NCBI RefSeq assembly: GCF_000961885.1 | Contig: NZ_JZKH01000096.1 | Location: forward strand, 1-27,407 | Direction: 5' to 3' | From: Streptomyces rubellomurinus | Lineage (GTDB): Bacteria > Actinomycetota > Actinomycetes > Streptomycetales > Streptomycetaceae | DNA: 27,407 nt | Part shown: piece after piece, positions 21,747 through 27,407 of the stretch | Numbering within the stretch: position 1 is the first letter of the stretch | Layout: every line of letters starts with the position of its first letter | Program-made: the position numbers and the translations under genes | The notes under the pieces: generated by a model | The model's database searches: none | What the model was told of the DNA's origin: nothing | The model's input: the letters and a program-made list of their open reading frames with translations, nothing else

Positions 21747-22689
21747 GAGCGCGGACGTCAACCTGGCCCAGCTGCGCGCGCTGGTCGCGGTGGCCGACAC
21801 CGGAGGCTTCGGCACGGCCGCCGACGAGCTCGGCATCAGCCAGTCCGCCGTCTCGCACGCCGTCGCCGCACTGGAACGCTCCCTCGGCGCGCCCGTCCTG
21901 CGGCGCGGCAGCCCGTGCCGGCCCACCCCGCTCGGCGAGCAGGTGCTGCCGCACGCCCGCACCGCCGTCGCCTCGGCCGCCGCCGTGCGCGCCATCGCCA
22001 CCCGGCACTGCGGCGGCCTGACCGGGACGGTCCGGCTGGCCGCGCCGGTCACCGTCTGCCAGGCGCTGCTGCCCCGGATGCTCGGGGACTGGAAGGCCGC
22101 CCACCCGAAGGTCACCGTACGGGTCTTCGAGGGCGAGGACGCCGAACTGCCGGTGTGGTTGGACGCGGGCACGGTGGACGCCGCCGTCCTGGTCGACGCC
22201 GGGCCGCTGCCGCCCGGGGCGGTCTCCCTCGGCGCCGACTCCATGCACGCGCTGCTGCGCCGCGACCACCCGCTCGCCGGCCAGGAGACCGTGCACGTCT
22301 CGGAGTTGGAGGACGACGACTTCCTGCTCTCCTGCGGCGGCTGCGAGGTGCACATCCAGGAGGCCTACCGGCGCGCGAAGGTCCGCTTCACGCCCCGGCA
22401 CCGCATCCGCGACCTCAACACGCTGATCGGCATGGTGCACGCGGGCGTCGGGGTGTCGATGACGCCCGCGCTGGCGCTGCCCATGCTGCCCGCCGACTGC
22501 GTGCTCGTCCCGATCCGGCCCGCCGTCCACCGCACGCTCACCCTCACCGGGCCGGCCAACCGGCCCTGGTCCCCGGCCGTCGCCGGGCTGCTGGCGACGG
22601 TGGCGGCGTCGGGCACGTCGGGCACGTCGGGCACGTCGGGCACGTCGGGCACGTCGGGCACGGACCTGACGGCCCGCGTGCCCGCGTAG
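21745..22689 (+). CDS. LysR-family transcriptional regulator with Gly-Thr-Ser repeat tail
   Basis: A 314-aa LysR regulator. The winged helix-turn-helix is at residues 6-65 (LAQLRALVAVADTGGFGTAADELGISQSAVSHAVAALERSLG), followed by the periplasmic-binding-like effector domain (LTGTVRLAAPVTVCQALLPRML; GMVHAGVGVSMTPALALPML). The last residues before the end carry six perfect GTS-type units encoded by a 9-bp minisatellite. ATG at 21745 has a GAGGAA ribosome site. It diverges from the EamA gene and is followed on the same strand by an efflux transporter, either of which could be its target. The repeat tail is outside the effector domain and unusual for LysR proteins. Confidence 0.93.
   Translation: MSADVNLAQLRALVAVADTGGFGTAADELGISQSAVSHAVAALERSLGAPVLRRGSPCRPTPLGEQVLPHARTAVASAAAVRAIATRHCGGLTGTVRLAAPVTVCQALLPRMLGDWKAAHPKVTVRVFEGEDAELPVWLDAGTVDAAVLVDAGPLPPGAVSLGADSMHALLRRDHPLAGQETVHVSELEDDDFLLSCGGCEVHIQEAYRRAKVRFTPRHRIRDLNTLIGMVHAGVGVSMTPALALPMLPADCVLVPIRPAVHRTLTLTGPANRPWSPAVAGLLATVAASGTSGTSGTSGTSGTSGTDLTARVPA
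22609..22662 (+). repeat. Six perfect copies of a 9-bp minisatellite
   Basis: TCGGGCACG repeats six times without a mismatch (22609-22662), encoding Ser-Gly-Thr units in the LysR C-terminus. Frame is preserved for any copy number, so length variation would be tolerated. Confidence 0.95.
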
Positions 22690-22696
22690 TCCTGCG

Positions 22697-22737
22697 GTGG
22701 ACGATTTCCCCGCTGCCGGCCCGTCCCGTGGACGATT
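22697..22737 (+). repeat. Direct repeat upstream of the MFS gene
   Basis: GTGGACGATT is found at 22697-22706 and 22728-22737, 31 bp apart, in the only spacer between LysR and the MFS transporter. Candidate regulator site; may be chance. Confidence 0.35.
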
Positions 22738-22827
22738 CCGACGATCCGGGCCCGGCGGCTGGCAGCACGGGCGCCCCGCCGCGCAGGGTGGCGGCGTTCC
22801 GATGCCGTCCCCACCCGGGAGCCCCCC

Positions 22828-24240
22828 TTGTCCCCCATGCCTTCCCCGCACCCCCGCCGCTGGTGGGCGCTGGCCGCGCTGCTGACCGCCGAGGCGATGA
22901 ACCTGCTGGACGCCACCGTCGTCCAGGTCGCCGCGCCGCGGATGCGCGCCGACCTCGGCGGGCCGGCCGCCGCCGTGCCCTGGCTGACCTCCGCCTACAC
23001 CCTGCCGTTCGCCGTCCTGCTGCTGACCGGCGGCCGGCTCGGGGACCGGTACGGGCGGCGGCGGCTGTTCCGCGCCGGCGTCGTCGGCTTCGCGCTGGCC
23101 TCGCTGGCCTGCGCCTGCGCCCCGGCGCTGGGCGCGCTGCTGGTGTTCCGGGCGGTGCAGGGCGCGGCGGCGGCGGTGATCGTGCCGCAGACGATCGGAC
23201 TGGTCAAAGCGATGTTCCGGGGCCCCGAGACGGGCCGGGCGCTCGGCACGATCGGCCCGGTGATGGGGCTGGCGGCCGTTGCCGGGCCGGTGCTGGGCGG
23301 GGTGCTGACCCACGCGGACCTGTTCGGCTCCTCCTGGCGCTCGGTGTTCCTGGTCAACCTGCCGCTGTCGGCCGCCGTCCTGGCGCTCGCCCCGCTGCTG
23401 GTCGAGGACCGCGCCCCGCACCGCCCGGGCCTGGACCCGACCGGCGGCGCGCTCGCCGCGCTCGCCACCGGCCTGCTGGTGCTGCCGCTGCTGCGCACCG
23501 GCGGCCTCACCGACCGGACGGCCCTGACCGAGACGGCCGCGGGCGCGCTGCTCGCCCTCGGCTTCGCCGCCCACCAGCGGCGCGGCGCCCGGCGCGGCGC
23601 GGACACCCTGGTGGAGGCGAGCCTGTTCGCCTCCGTCCGCTTCCCGGCGGCGCTGACGGCGCTGGCGGCGGCCTTCGCGGCGACCACCGGGCTGACCGTG
23701 GTGGTCGTCCTGCAGCTCCAACTGTCCTCCGGCGCCGACGCGTTGGCCAGTAGCCTGACCCTGCTGCCGATGTCGGCGGGCCTCGGCGCGGGCTCGCTGT
23801 GGGCCGGGGCCCGGCTGCTGCCCCGGTTCGGGGCGCGGCTGATGCCCGCCGGGCTCGCGGTCCTGGCGGGCGGCCTGCTGGCGGTCGTCGGCGCGTACGC
23901 CACGGGCGAGCGGCCGGCGGCGCTGCCGGTCGCGCTCGCGGTGGTGGGCCTCGGCCAGGGGCTGTTCACCCCGGCGTTCTTCACCACGGCGCTGGCACCG
24001 TTGCGGCCCGAGGAGATCGGCTCGGCGGCCGGACTGCTGAACGCGGTCCAGCAGTTGGGCGCCACGCTGGGGGTCGCGGTGCTCGGCCGGGCGCACCTCG
24101 CCGAGCCGGACGCGGCCGGTGCGCGGACGGCCTGCTGGATCGCGCTCGGCGCGGTGCTGCTGGCGGGCGCGGCCGTCCGGTGGATGACGGCAGAATCGGA
24201 AGCCCAACAGGAACTCCAGGAACCCACCCATGCTCGATGA
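22828..24240 (+). CDS. MFS DHA2-family drug-efflux transporter (14 TM)
   Basis: A 470-aa major-facilitator exporter of the EmrB/QacA type. Motif D1-like LDATVVQVAAPRM (27-39) and motif A GRLGDRYGRRRLF (69-81) are present, followed by motif C GPVMGLAAVAGPVLGG (about 143-158), giving a proton-antiport drug exporter. About fourteen hydrophobic segments fit DHA2. The start is uncertain: TTG at 22828 has GGGAG six bases upstream, while ATG at 22837 adds nothing to homology and lies 15 bases from it; I use the TTG. Its last 11 bases overlap the Lrp/AsnC gene. The LysR gene 138 bases upstream and the AsnC gene downstream are both candidate regulators. Substrates unknown. Confidence 0.93.
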   Translation: MSPMPSPHPRRWWALAALLTAEAMNLLDATVVQVAAPRMRADLGGPAAAVPWLTSAYTLPFAVLLLTGGRLGDRYGRRRLFRAGVVGFALASLACACAPALGALLVFRAVQGAAAAVIVPQTIGLVKAMFRGPETGRALGTIGPVMGLAAVAGPVLGGVLTHADLFGSSWRSVFLVNLPLSAAVLALAPLLVEDRAPHRPGLDPTGGALAALATGLLVLPLLRTGGLTDRTALTETAAGALLALGFAAHQRRGARRGADTLVEASLFASVRFPAALTALAAAFAATTGLTVVVVLQLQLSSGADALASSLTLLPMSAGLGAGSLWAGARLLPRFGARLMPAGLAVLAGGLLAVVGAYATGERPAALPVALAVVGLGQGLFTPAFFTTALAPLRPEEIGSAAGLLNAVQQLGATLGVAVLGRAHLAEPDAAGARTACWIALGAVLLAGAAVRWMTAESEAQQELQEPTHAR

Positions 24241-25198
24241 CCTCGACCGCGCCCTCGTCCACGCCCTGCGGGTCGACGGGCGCGCCCCGTTCAGCCGGAT
24301 CGGCGCCGTGCTGGGCGTCTCCCCGCAGACCGTCGCCCGCCGCTACGGCCGCCTGCGCGCCGAGGCCGGGCTGCGGGTGGTCGGGCTCGCCGACCCGCGG
24401 CGGGCCGGGCGGACACAGTGGCTGCTACGGCTGACGGCCGGCCCGCACGCCGCCCAGAACCTGGCGCAGGCGCTGGTGCGGCGCCCCGACACGGCGTGGG
24501 TGAAGCTCGCCTCGGGCGGGACGGAGATCACCGCGATCGTCGAGACCGACTCCGACGACCATGCGCTGTTGCTGCGCGACATCCCCCGCACCGCCGCCGT
24601 CACCGCCGTCTCCGCCCACTGCCTGCTGCACACCTACCGGGGCGGCCCGTCCGCCTGGCCGGGCAGCACCGAGGCGCTGTCCGCCTCGCAGCAGGCCGCG
24701 CTGCGGCCCGAGACCGTCGCACCCGCCGCGACCGGCGGCCGCCTGGAACCGGCCGACCGCGCCCTCCTCACCGCCCTGCACCACGACGGCCGCACCCCCC
24801 TCGGCGAACTCGCCGCCGCCACCGGCCGCACCCCGGCCACCGTCGCCCGCCGACTCGCCGAACTCCGCGCGGACGGCACGGTGTTCCTCGACGTCGAGCT
24901 GGACACCCGCCAACTCGGCGCCGCCATGCACGCGTTGCTGTGGCTCACCGTCACCCCGGCCCACCTCGACCGGGTCGGCCGCGCGCTCGCCACCCACCGC
25001 GAACTCGCCTTCCTCGCCGCCACCACCGGCCCCAGCAACCTCGCCGCCATCGCCCTCTGCACCGACCCCGCCGACCTCCACCGCTACCTCACCACCCGCC
25101 TCGCCGACCTCCCGGGCATCACCGCCCTGGAATCCGCCCCGATCCTCCGCACCCTCAAATCCGCCGGGCCAGTACCCCCTCCCGCGCGAAGGCCCTGA
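24230..25198 (+). CDS. Double-domain Lrp/AsnC-family transcriptional regulator
   Basis: A 322-aa protein with two complete Lrp/AsnC units instead of one (a single unit is about 150 aa). The first HTH is LDRALVHALRVDGRAPFSRIGAVLGVSPQTVARRYGRL (5-42) with a RAM-like region behind it (KLASGGTEITAIVETDSDDHALLL). The second HTH begins about residue 171 (PADRALLTALHHDGRTPLGELAAATGRTPATVARRLAELRADG) and is followed by a second RAM-like domain (LLWLTVTPAHLDRVGRAL; FLAATTGPSNLAAIALCTD). Two-unit AsnC proteins are known in streptomycetes. Start ATG at 24230 overlaps the transporter stop region by 11 bases and has an AGGA upstream. It probably controls the coupled transporter; ligand unknown. Confidence 0.93.
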   Translation: MLDDLDRALVHALRVDGRAPFSRIGAVLGVSPQTVARRYGRLRAEAGLRVVGLADPRRAGRTQWLLRLTAGPHAAQNLAQALVRRPDTAWVKLASGGTEITAIVETDSDDHALLLRDIPRTAAVTAVSAHCLLHTYRGGPSAWPGSTEALSASQQAALRPETVAPAATGGRLEPADRALLTALHHDGRTPLGELAAATGRTPATVARRLAELRADGTVFLDVELDTRQLGAAMHALLWLTVTPAHLDRVGRALATHRELAFLAATTGPSNLAAIALCTDPADLHRYLTTRLADLPGITALESAPILRTLKSAGPVPPPARRP

Positions 25199-25239
25199 GC
25201 AAGGCGCCCCGGAGCCGTCCGAACCGACATGATGGATCC

Positions 25240-25707
25240 ATGGCCGTCCAGACCGTTCCCTACCGCACCTTCCTGCGCGACCCCTCCCAGGTGCTGCCCT
25301 CCCTCGACGACGCAGACGTGATACTGGAACGCCGAGACGACGAGAACCTCGTCCTGGTGCGGGCCGAGCGGTTCGAAGCGAAGGCATCGGGCCTGCGGAT
25401 CGCTGCGCGTTCCCTGGCGATCCTGGCCCGCCGTCAGCCGGGCTTGGCCGAGGAGGTGCTCGCCGAGGAGTTGCCCTGGCTGCACTGGTTCCCGGAGAGC
25501 GAGCGCGCCGCCTGCGTGCGGGAGCTGCTCGCCGACCTGGTCGCCGGCGCCGACACCGACCTCCTGCTGCCGTTCGCCCGGAACCTCGCCTCCTGGCGCG
25601 TTACCGCCGAGGTGTGGTCCGATCCGCAACTGGCCCACGACCTGCAGCTCCCCTTCCCGGGCGACGGGCCCGAGCTGGACCGCCCGCAGCGGGAGAACAT
25701 CGAGTAA
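25240..25707 (+). CDS. Phd/YefM-like antitoxin-family protein (prevent-host-death type)
   Basis: A 155-aa protein whose N-terminus (YRTFLRDPSQVLPSLDDADVILERRDDENLVLVRAERFEA, residues 7-47) follows the Phd/YefM DNA-binding/antitoxin fold of the streptomycete group. The rest (about 50-150) is an acidic helical extension (LPWLHWFPESERAACVRELLADLVAGADTD) longer than a standard antitoxin of about 85 aa. Such proteins repress their own operon and neutralise an RNase or Fic-type toxin, but no complete toxin follows. The ATG at 25240 gives the family's N-terminus; no ribosome site but GGATCC lies right before it. A hairpin at 25709 ends the transcript. Assignment as antitoxin is likely, function in a toxin-antitoxin pair uncertain. 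Confidence 0.75.
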   Translation: MAVQTVPYRTFLRDPSQVLPSLDDADVILERRDDENLVLVRAERFEAKASGLRIAARSLAILARRQPGLAEEVLAEELPWLHWFPESERAACVRELLADLVAGADTDLLLPFARNLASWRVTAEVWSDPQLAHDLQLPFPGDGPELDRPQRENIE

Positions 25708-25708
25708 G

Positions 25709-25736
25709 CGGCCGCGGAGAGGCTCCTCCGCGGCCG
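25709..25736 (+). terminator. Intrinsic terminator after the antitoxin-like gene
   Basis: A perfect 11-bp stem (CGGCCGCGGAG, 25709-25719, and its complement 25726-25736) with loop AGGCTC begins one base after the TAA stop. Confidence 0.8.
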
Positions 25737-25748
25737 AATCCGCAGAGC

Positions 25749-25844
25749 GTGCGCGACGCCGACCGCCAGGCGCACGCCGGCTGGCAGCAGTTACTGAAGC
25801 AGTACGGGTACGATCACGGCCACCGACCCGAGGAGCGCCCCTGA
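25749..25844 (+). CDS. Possible small ORF (31 aa) or gene remnant before the DUF6228-like gene
   Basis: GTG at 25749 opens a 31-codon frame (RDADRQAHAGWQQLLKQYGYDHGHRPEERP) whose TGA overlaps the next gene's ATG as TGATG. The composition is less biased than neighbours. It could be a real micro-ORF that couples translation or the 3' tail of a lost gene, for example a toxin once paired with the antitoxin. No ribosome site of note. Confidence 0.3.
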   Translation: MRDADRQAHAGWQQLLKQYGYDHGHRPEERP

Positions 25845-26248
25845 TGGAACGGCCCAGCATGCGTCTCGCGCAGGGGAGTTCATGGCTGGAGCTGACCCGG
25901 GTCGGCGAGGGTAGCTGGCGGGTCACCGCCGACTGGGCCTCGGCGCTCACGGCCGACTTCACCGCTCGCCTCACCGACGACGAGGTCACCGCCTTCGCCC
26001 GCCGGATGCTCGCCTGGCTGCGCGACCCGGACCTCGAGCCCCGCTTCACCGAGCGGGTGACGTCGGGCCGCACCAACCCGCTCACCCTGCGCACCACCCT
26101 GGTGGACGGCGCCGGGTACGCACTGTTCGCCTACCTGACGCCGAACGGCGACGACACCGCATGCCACCTGCAACTGGAGATCAACCCCATCTCGATCGCC
26201 GAACTCGGCGACACCTTCGAGGAGTTGCGCTCTGCGCTGACCTCGTGA
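25844..26248 (+). CDS. Hypothetical protein, possibly DUF6228 family, 134 aa
   Basis: I have only weak recognition of this protein. The 134 residues begin MERPSMRLAQGSSWLELTRVGEGSWRVTADWASALTADFTARL; the beta-rich start and the WRVTADW and LFAYLTPNGDDTACHLQLEINPISI blocks resemble a small immunity-protein-like alpha/beta domain, and DUF6228 is my best family guess. ATG at 25844 has GAGGAG eight bases upstream; a second ATG lies at 25859. No signal or membrane segment. It is separated by a terminator from the antitoxin-like gene. It could be an orphan immunity protein of a polymorphic toxin locus (speculative). Confidence 0.65.
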   Translation: MERPSMRLAQGSSWLELTRVGEGSWRVTADWASALTADFTARLTDDEVTAFARRMLAWLRDPDLEPRFTERVTSGRTNPLTLRTTLVDGAGYALFAYLTPNGDDTACHLQLEINPISIAELGDTFEELRSALTS

Positions 26249-26365
26249 TCAAACCCCCGGCAGCCGGCCCACATGGGCCAGCACCAGGTCGGCGACCTGC
26301 GCCACCGGCACGGTGGTCACCACCTCCAGCGTGGCCGAGGCCCGCAGCAGCGGCTCTACCAGCCC
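26249..26365 (-). pseudogene. C-terminal remnant of a lost gene
   Basis: On the minus strand the last 38 codons of a protein are still well conserved in codon use, ending ASATLEVVTTVPVAQVADLVLAHVGRLPGV, the sort of end seen in small P-loop kinases or AAA-type ATPases of streptomycetes. Upstream the frame enters an AT-richer stretch (from about 26370) and loses any coding look, so the gene's body is missing. The stop at 26249 directly abuts the convergent TGA at 26246-26248. Confidence 0.45.
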
Positions 26366-26432
26366 GTGTGAGCCTGGGCACCTTACGAGAGTTGAGCATT
26401 CATACTCATGTGCCACCACTCGGCAGCTGGTT

Positions 26433-26457
26433 CGATCGAATCCAGATGGATCAATCG
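26433..26457. promoter_or_regulatory. Near-palindrome in the AT-richer stretch upstream of the membrane-anchored gene
   Basis: CGATCGAATCCA-ga-TGGATCAATCG forms a 25-bp near-perfect dyad with one mismatch and one bulge, 26 bases before the GTG at 26483. It may be an operator, or mark the junction of a rearrangement. Confidence 0.35.
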
Positions 26458-26482
26458 ATGCCACACGTACCGGATGTGACGA

Positions 26483-27130
26483 GTGAGCGGTAAGAGCGAC
26501 GACGCCGTGAAGGTCGACACCAACGGTCGTGACGGTGCCGCCCCGATGAGCGGGGAGAGCGGTGTGCGCCGCGGGTGCCTGCGGGCGCTGGGGGTGGGCG
26601 CGCTGGTCGTGGCGGGGTTCGTCGCCTGGCTCGCGTACGGTTGGTGGGACGTCCGGCAGCCCGCGGACACGCCGATGCGCGAAGGGGTGGCGACTCTCGA
26701 CCGGATGCTGGAGGACACCACGGCGGGCATCGACCCGCCGGTACGGACGGCCTACGGGCTGATCAATTCCAAGCAGCACGACACCGGGCTCAACGACGAG
26801 GCGGACAGGTACCGCATCGGCGAGACCGGCCAGATCGTGACCCGGATCTCCCCCGCCAGGGCCGTCGAGCTGTCGAACCGGGTCGAGGCCCGCTGGAAGC
26901 AGCGCGGCTACGCGACGACGCGCCCCGCCGGCTCGGCGTCGACCGTCAAGGCCACCACCGAGGACGGCGACGCGCTCGAACTCGACGTCTCGGCGGACGG
27001 ACGGGCGACCATCCGGATCGACCTGCTCAAGGAGTTCCACAGCTCGCCCTTCACGCGTCCGAGCGGAGCCCCTGACGGGTCGCTCACCACACTGGTGACG
27101 CTGACCGAGGACCCGTACTGGTCGCGCTGA
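26483..27130 (+). CDS. Hypothetical membrane-anchored protein, 215 aa
   Basis: I do not recognise the family. A charged N-terminus of about 30 residues is followed by one hydrophobic segment (LRALGVGALVVAGFVAWLAYGWWDV, about 33-57, with CLRALG at the start) and a long extracytoplasmic domain. The domain contains IGETGQIVTRISPARAVELSNRVEARWKQRGY, ATTEDGDALELDVSADGRATIRIDL and ends in TEDPYWSR, the look of a beta-sandwich lipoprotein/anchor-type domain similar to streptomycete secreted unknowns. The GTG at 26483 starts the full frame; ATG at 26546 would place the membrane segment nearer the N-terminus and is an alternative. Expression lies behind an AT-richer stretch with a dyad. Type II membrane topology is inferred. 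Confidence 0.7.
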   Translation: MSGKSDDAVKVDTNGRDGAAPMSGESGVRRGCLRALGVGALVVAGFVAWLAYGWWDVRQPADTPMREGVATLDRMLEDTTAGIDPPVRTAYGLINSKQHDTGLNDEADRYRIGETGQIVTRISPARAVELSNRVEARWKQRGYATTRPAGSASTVKATTEDGDALELDVSADGRATIRIDLLKEFHSSPFTRPSGAPDGSLTTLVTLTEDPYWSR

Positions 27131-27139
27131 TTCGAAAGG

Positions 27140-27173
27140 GTCGGAGTCCGTTGGCACATCAGACGGGTCCGAC
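27140..27173 (+). terminator. Hairpin following the membrane-anchored gene
   Basis: Arms 27140-27151 and 27163-27173 pair through GTCGGA/TCCGAC and CCGT/ACGG with a bulge. Likely helps end transcription from the gene stopping at 27130. Confidence 0.5.
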
Positions 27174-27212
27174 GTTGTTGAGTGACAGCCGGGATGCGGC
27201 AGTGACCACGTG

Positions 27213-27247
27213 CGCGCAGGAAGTCGGCCGCGTCGACTTCCTGCGCG
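27213..27247. terminator. Strong intrinsic terminator between convergent genes
   Basis: A perfect 14-bp stem (27213-27226, CGCGCAGGAAGTCG, and 27234-27247) with a seven-base loop sits directly downstream of the right-edge minus-strand gene (stop 27254). Confidence 0.88.
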
Positions 27248-27253
27248 TTCTCG

Positions 27254-27406
27254 TCACAGCGATCCGCCGGGCCGGACCAGCGCGCCCAGGTGAGCCTGGG
27301 CGGCGGCAAGGGTGTAGAAGCGGCGGATGCGGTGGGTGGAGCCGGGGGCGCGGAGGTAGTCGTGGCGGGTGCGGTCCCAGATGCCCCAGCACTCCAGGAG
27401 GAGGAA
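27254..27406 (-). CDS. Partial CDS, C-terminal 50 residues of an unknown protein
   Basis: On the minus strand an open frame enters from the right edge and stops at 27254. The 50 visible residues (LLLECWGIWDRTRHDYLRAPGSTHRIRRF, then YTLAAAQAHLGALVRP) keep clear third-position G/C bias, unlike the overlapping frame that can be read from 27392. No family recognised; it may be a short regulatory or nucleic-acid-associated protein. A strong terminator follows. The start is outside the window. Confidence 0.6.
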   Translation of the reverse strand, partial: FLLLECWGIWDRTRHDYLRAPGSTHRIRRFYTLAAAQAHLGALVRPGGSL

Positions 27407-27407
27407 G

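Noticed and set aside
22609..22662. 9-bp repeats as regulatory iterons
   Set aside because: They lie inside the LysR coding frame and keep frame, so a coding minisatellite is simpler.
19581..23753. A 1,390-codon open frame on the plus strand
   Set aside because: Low-complexity Arg/Gly/Pro translation, antisense to clear genes; no domains.
18748..24231. A 1,827-codon open frame on the minus strand
   Set aside because: Only its last 219 codons are the response regulator; the rest lies antisense or out of frame to the kinase, EamA, LysR and MFS genes. High GC removes stop codons.
27159..27392. A 77-codon minus-strand frame at the right edge
   Set aside because: The other minus frame (27254-27406) has better codon bias and ends before a terminator; this one runs across that hairpin.
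1..27407. tRNA, rRNA or integrase/attachment-site signatures
   Set aside because: No cloverleaf, rRNA segment, integrase or transposase motif was seen in any frame.

Overview
The very high G+C content, third-position G/C bias, GTG starts, tightly overlapping genes and protein set (TerD, Lrp/AsnC, SD-box and leaderless starts, PimB'-like mannosyltransferase, NarL-type two-component pair) point to a streptomycete chromosome (Streptomyces or Kitasatospora). No rRNA, tRNA, CRISPR array or complete insertion sequence is visible, and no gene-free stretch exceeds 300 bases.

Layout. 1-549: a TerD gene running off the left edge, then a small unknown gene (758-1051). 1137-6310: a lipid-type locus in which a TetR regulator and a GlpD-like dehydrogenase (minus strand) diverge from an operon of an alkyl-DHAP-synthase-like flavoenzyme, a diacylglycerol-kinase-like lipid kinase and an unknown 149-aa protein. 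From memory, gene order and orientation match Mycobacterium tuberculosis Rv2249c-Rv2250c / Rv2251-Rv2252, which makes this the most interesting block. 6467-8215: a quinone-oxidoreductase-like enzyme diverging from its probable TetR regulator across an intergenic region full of repeats. 8363-10316: a small membrane protein converging on a DUF2252 kinase-like protein. 10420-12509: a Tat-exported multicopper oxidase with a Met-rich loop, coupled to a four-helix membrane protein.

12680-15010: a class IV aminotransferase, a GNAT acetyltransferase with a Pro/Gln repeat tail, and an unknown gene. 15129-17389: a GT-C-like polytopic membrane protein whose frame runs 166 bases into a PimB'-type mannosyltransferase gene. 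17402-18744: a barstar-family protein without a visible barnase partner, coupled to a membrane protein and divergent from a TetR gene with a clear palindromic operator. 18748-21623: an EamA transporter followed by a NarL-type histidine kinase/response regulator pair. 21745-25198: a LysR regulator carrying a Gly-Thr-Ser minisatellite, a 14-TM drug-efflux type transporter and a duplicated Lrp/AsnC regulator.

25240-27407 looks like eroded accessory DNA: a Phd-like antitoxin without a toxin, a tiny ORF, a DUF6228-like protein, a gene remnant next to a short AT-richer stretch, a membrane-anchored unknown protein and a partial gene at the edge.

All functional calls are by reading the translations and motifs; no database search was possible.
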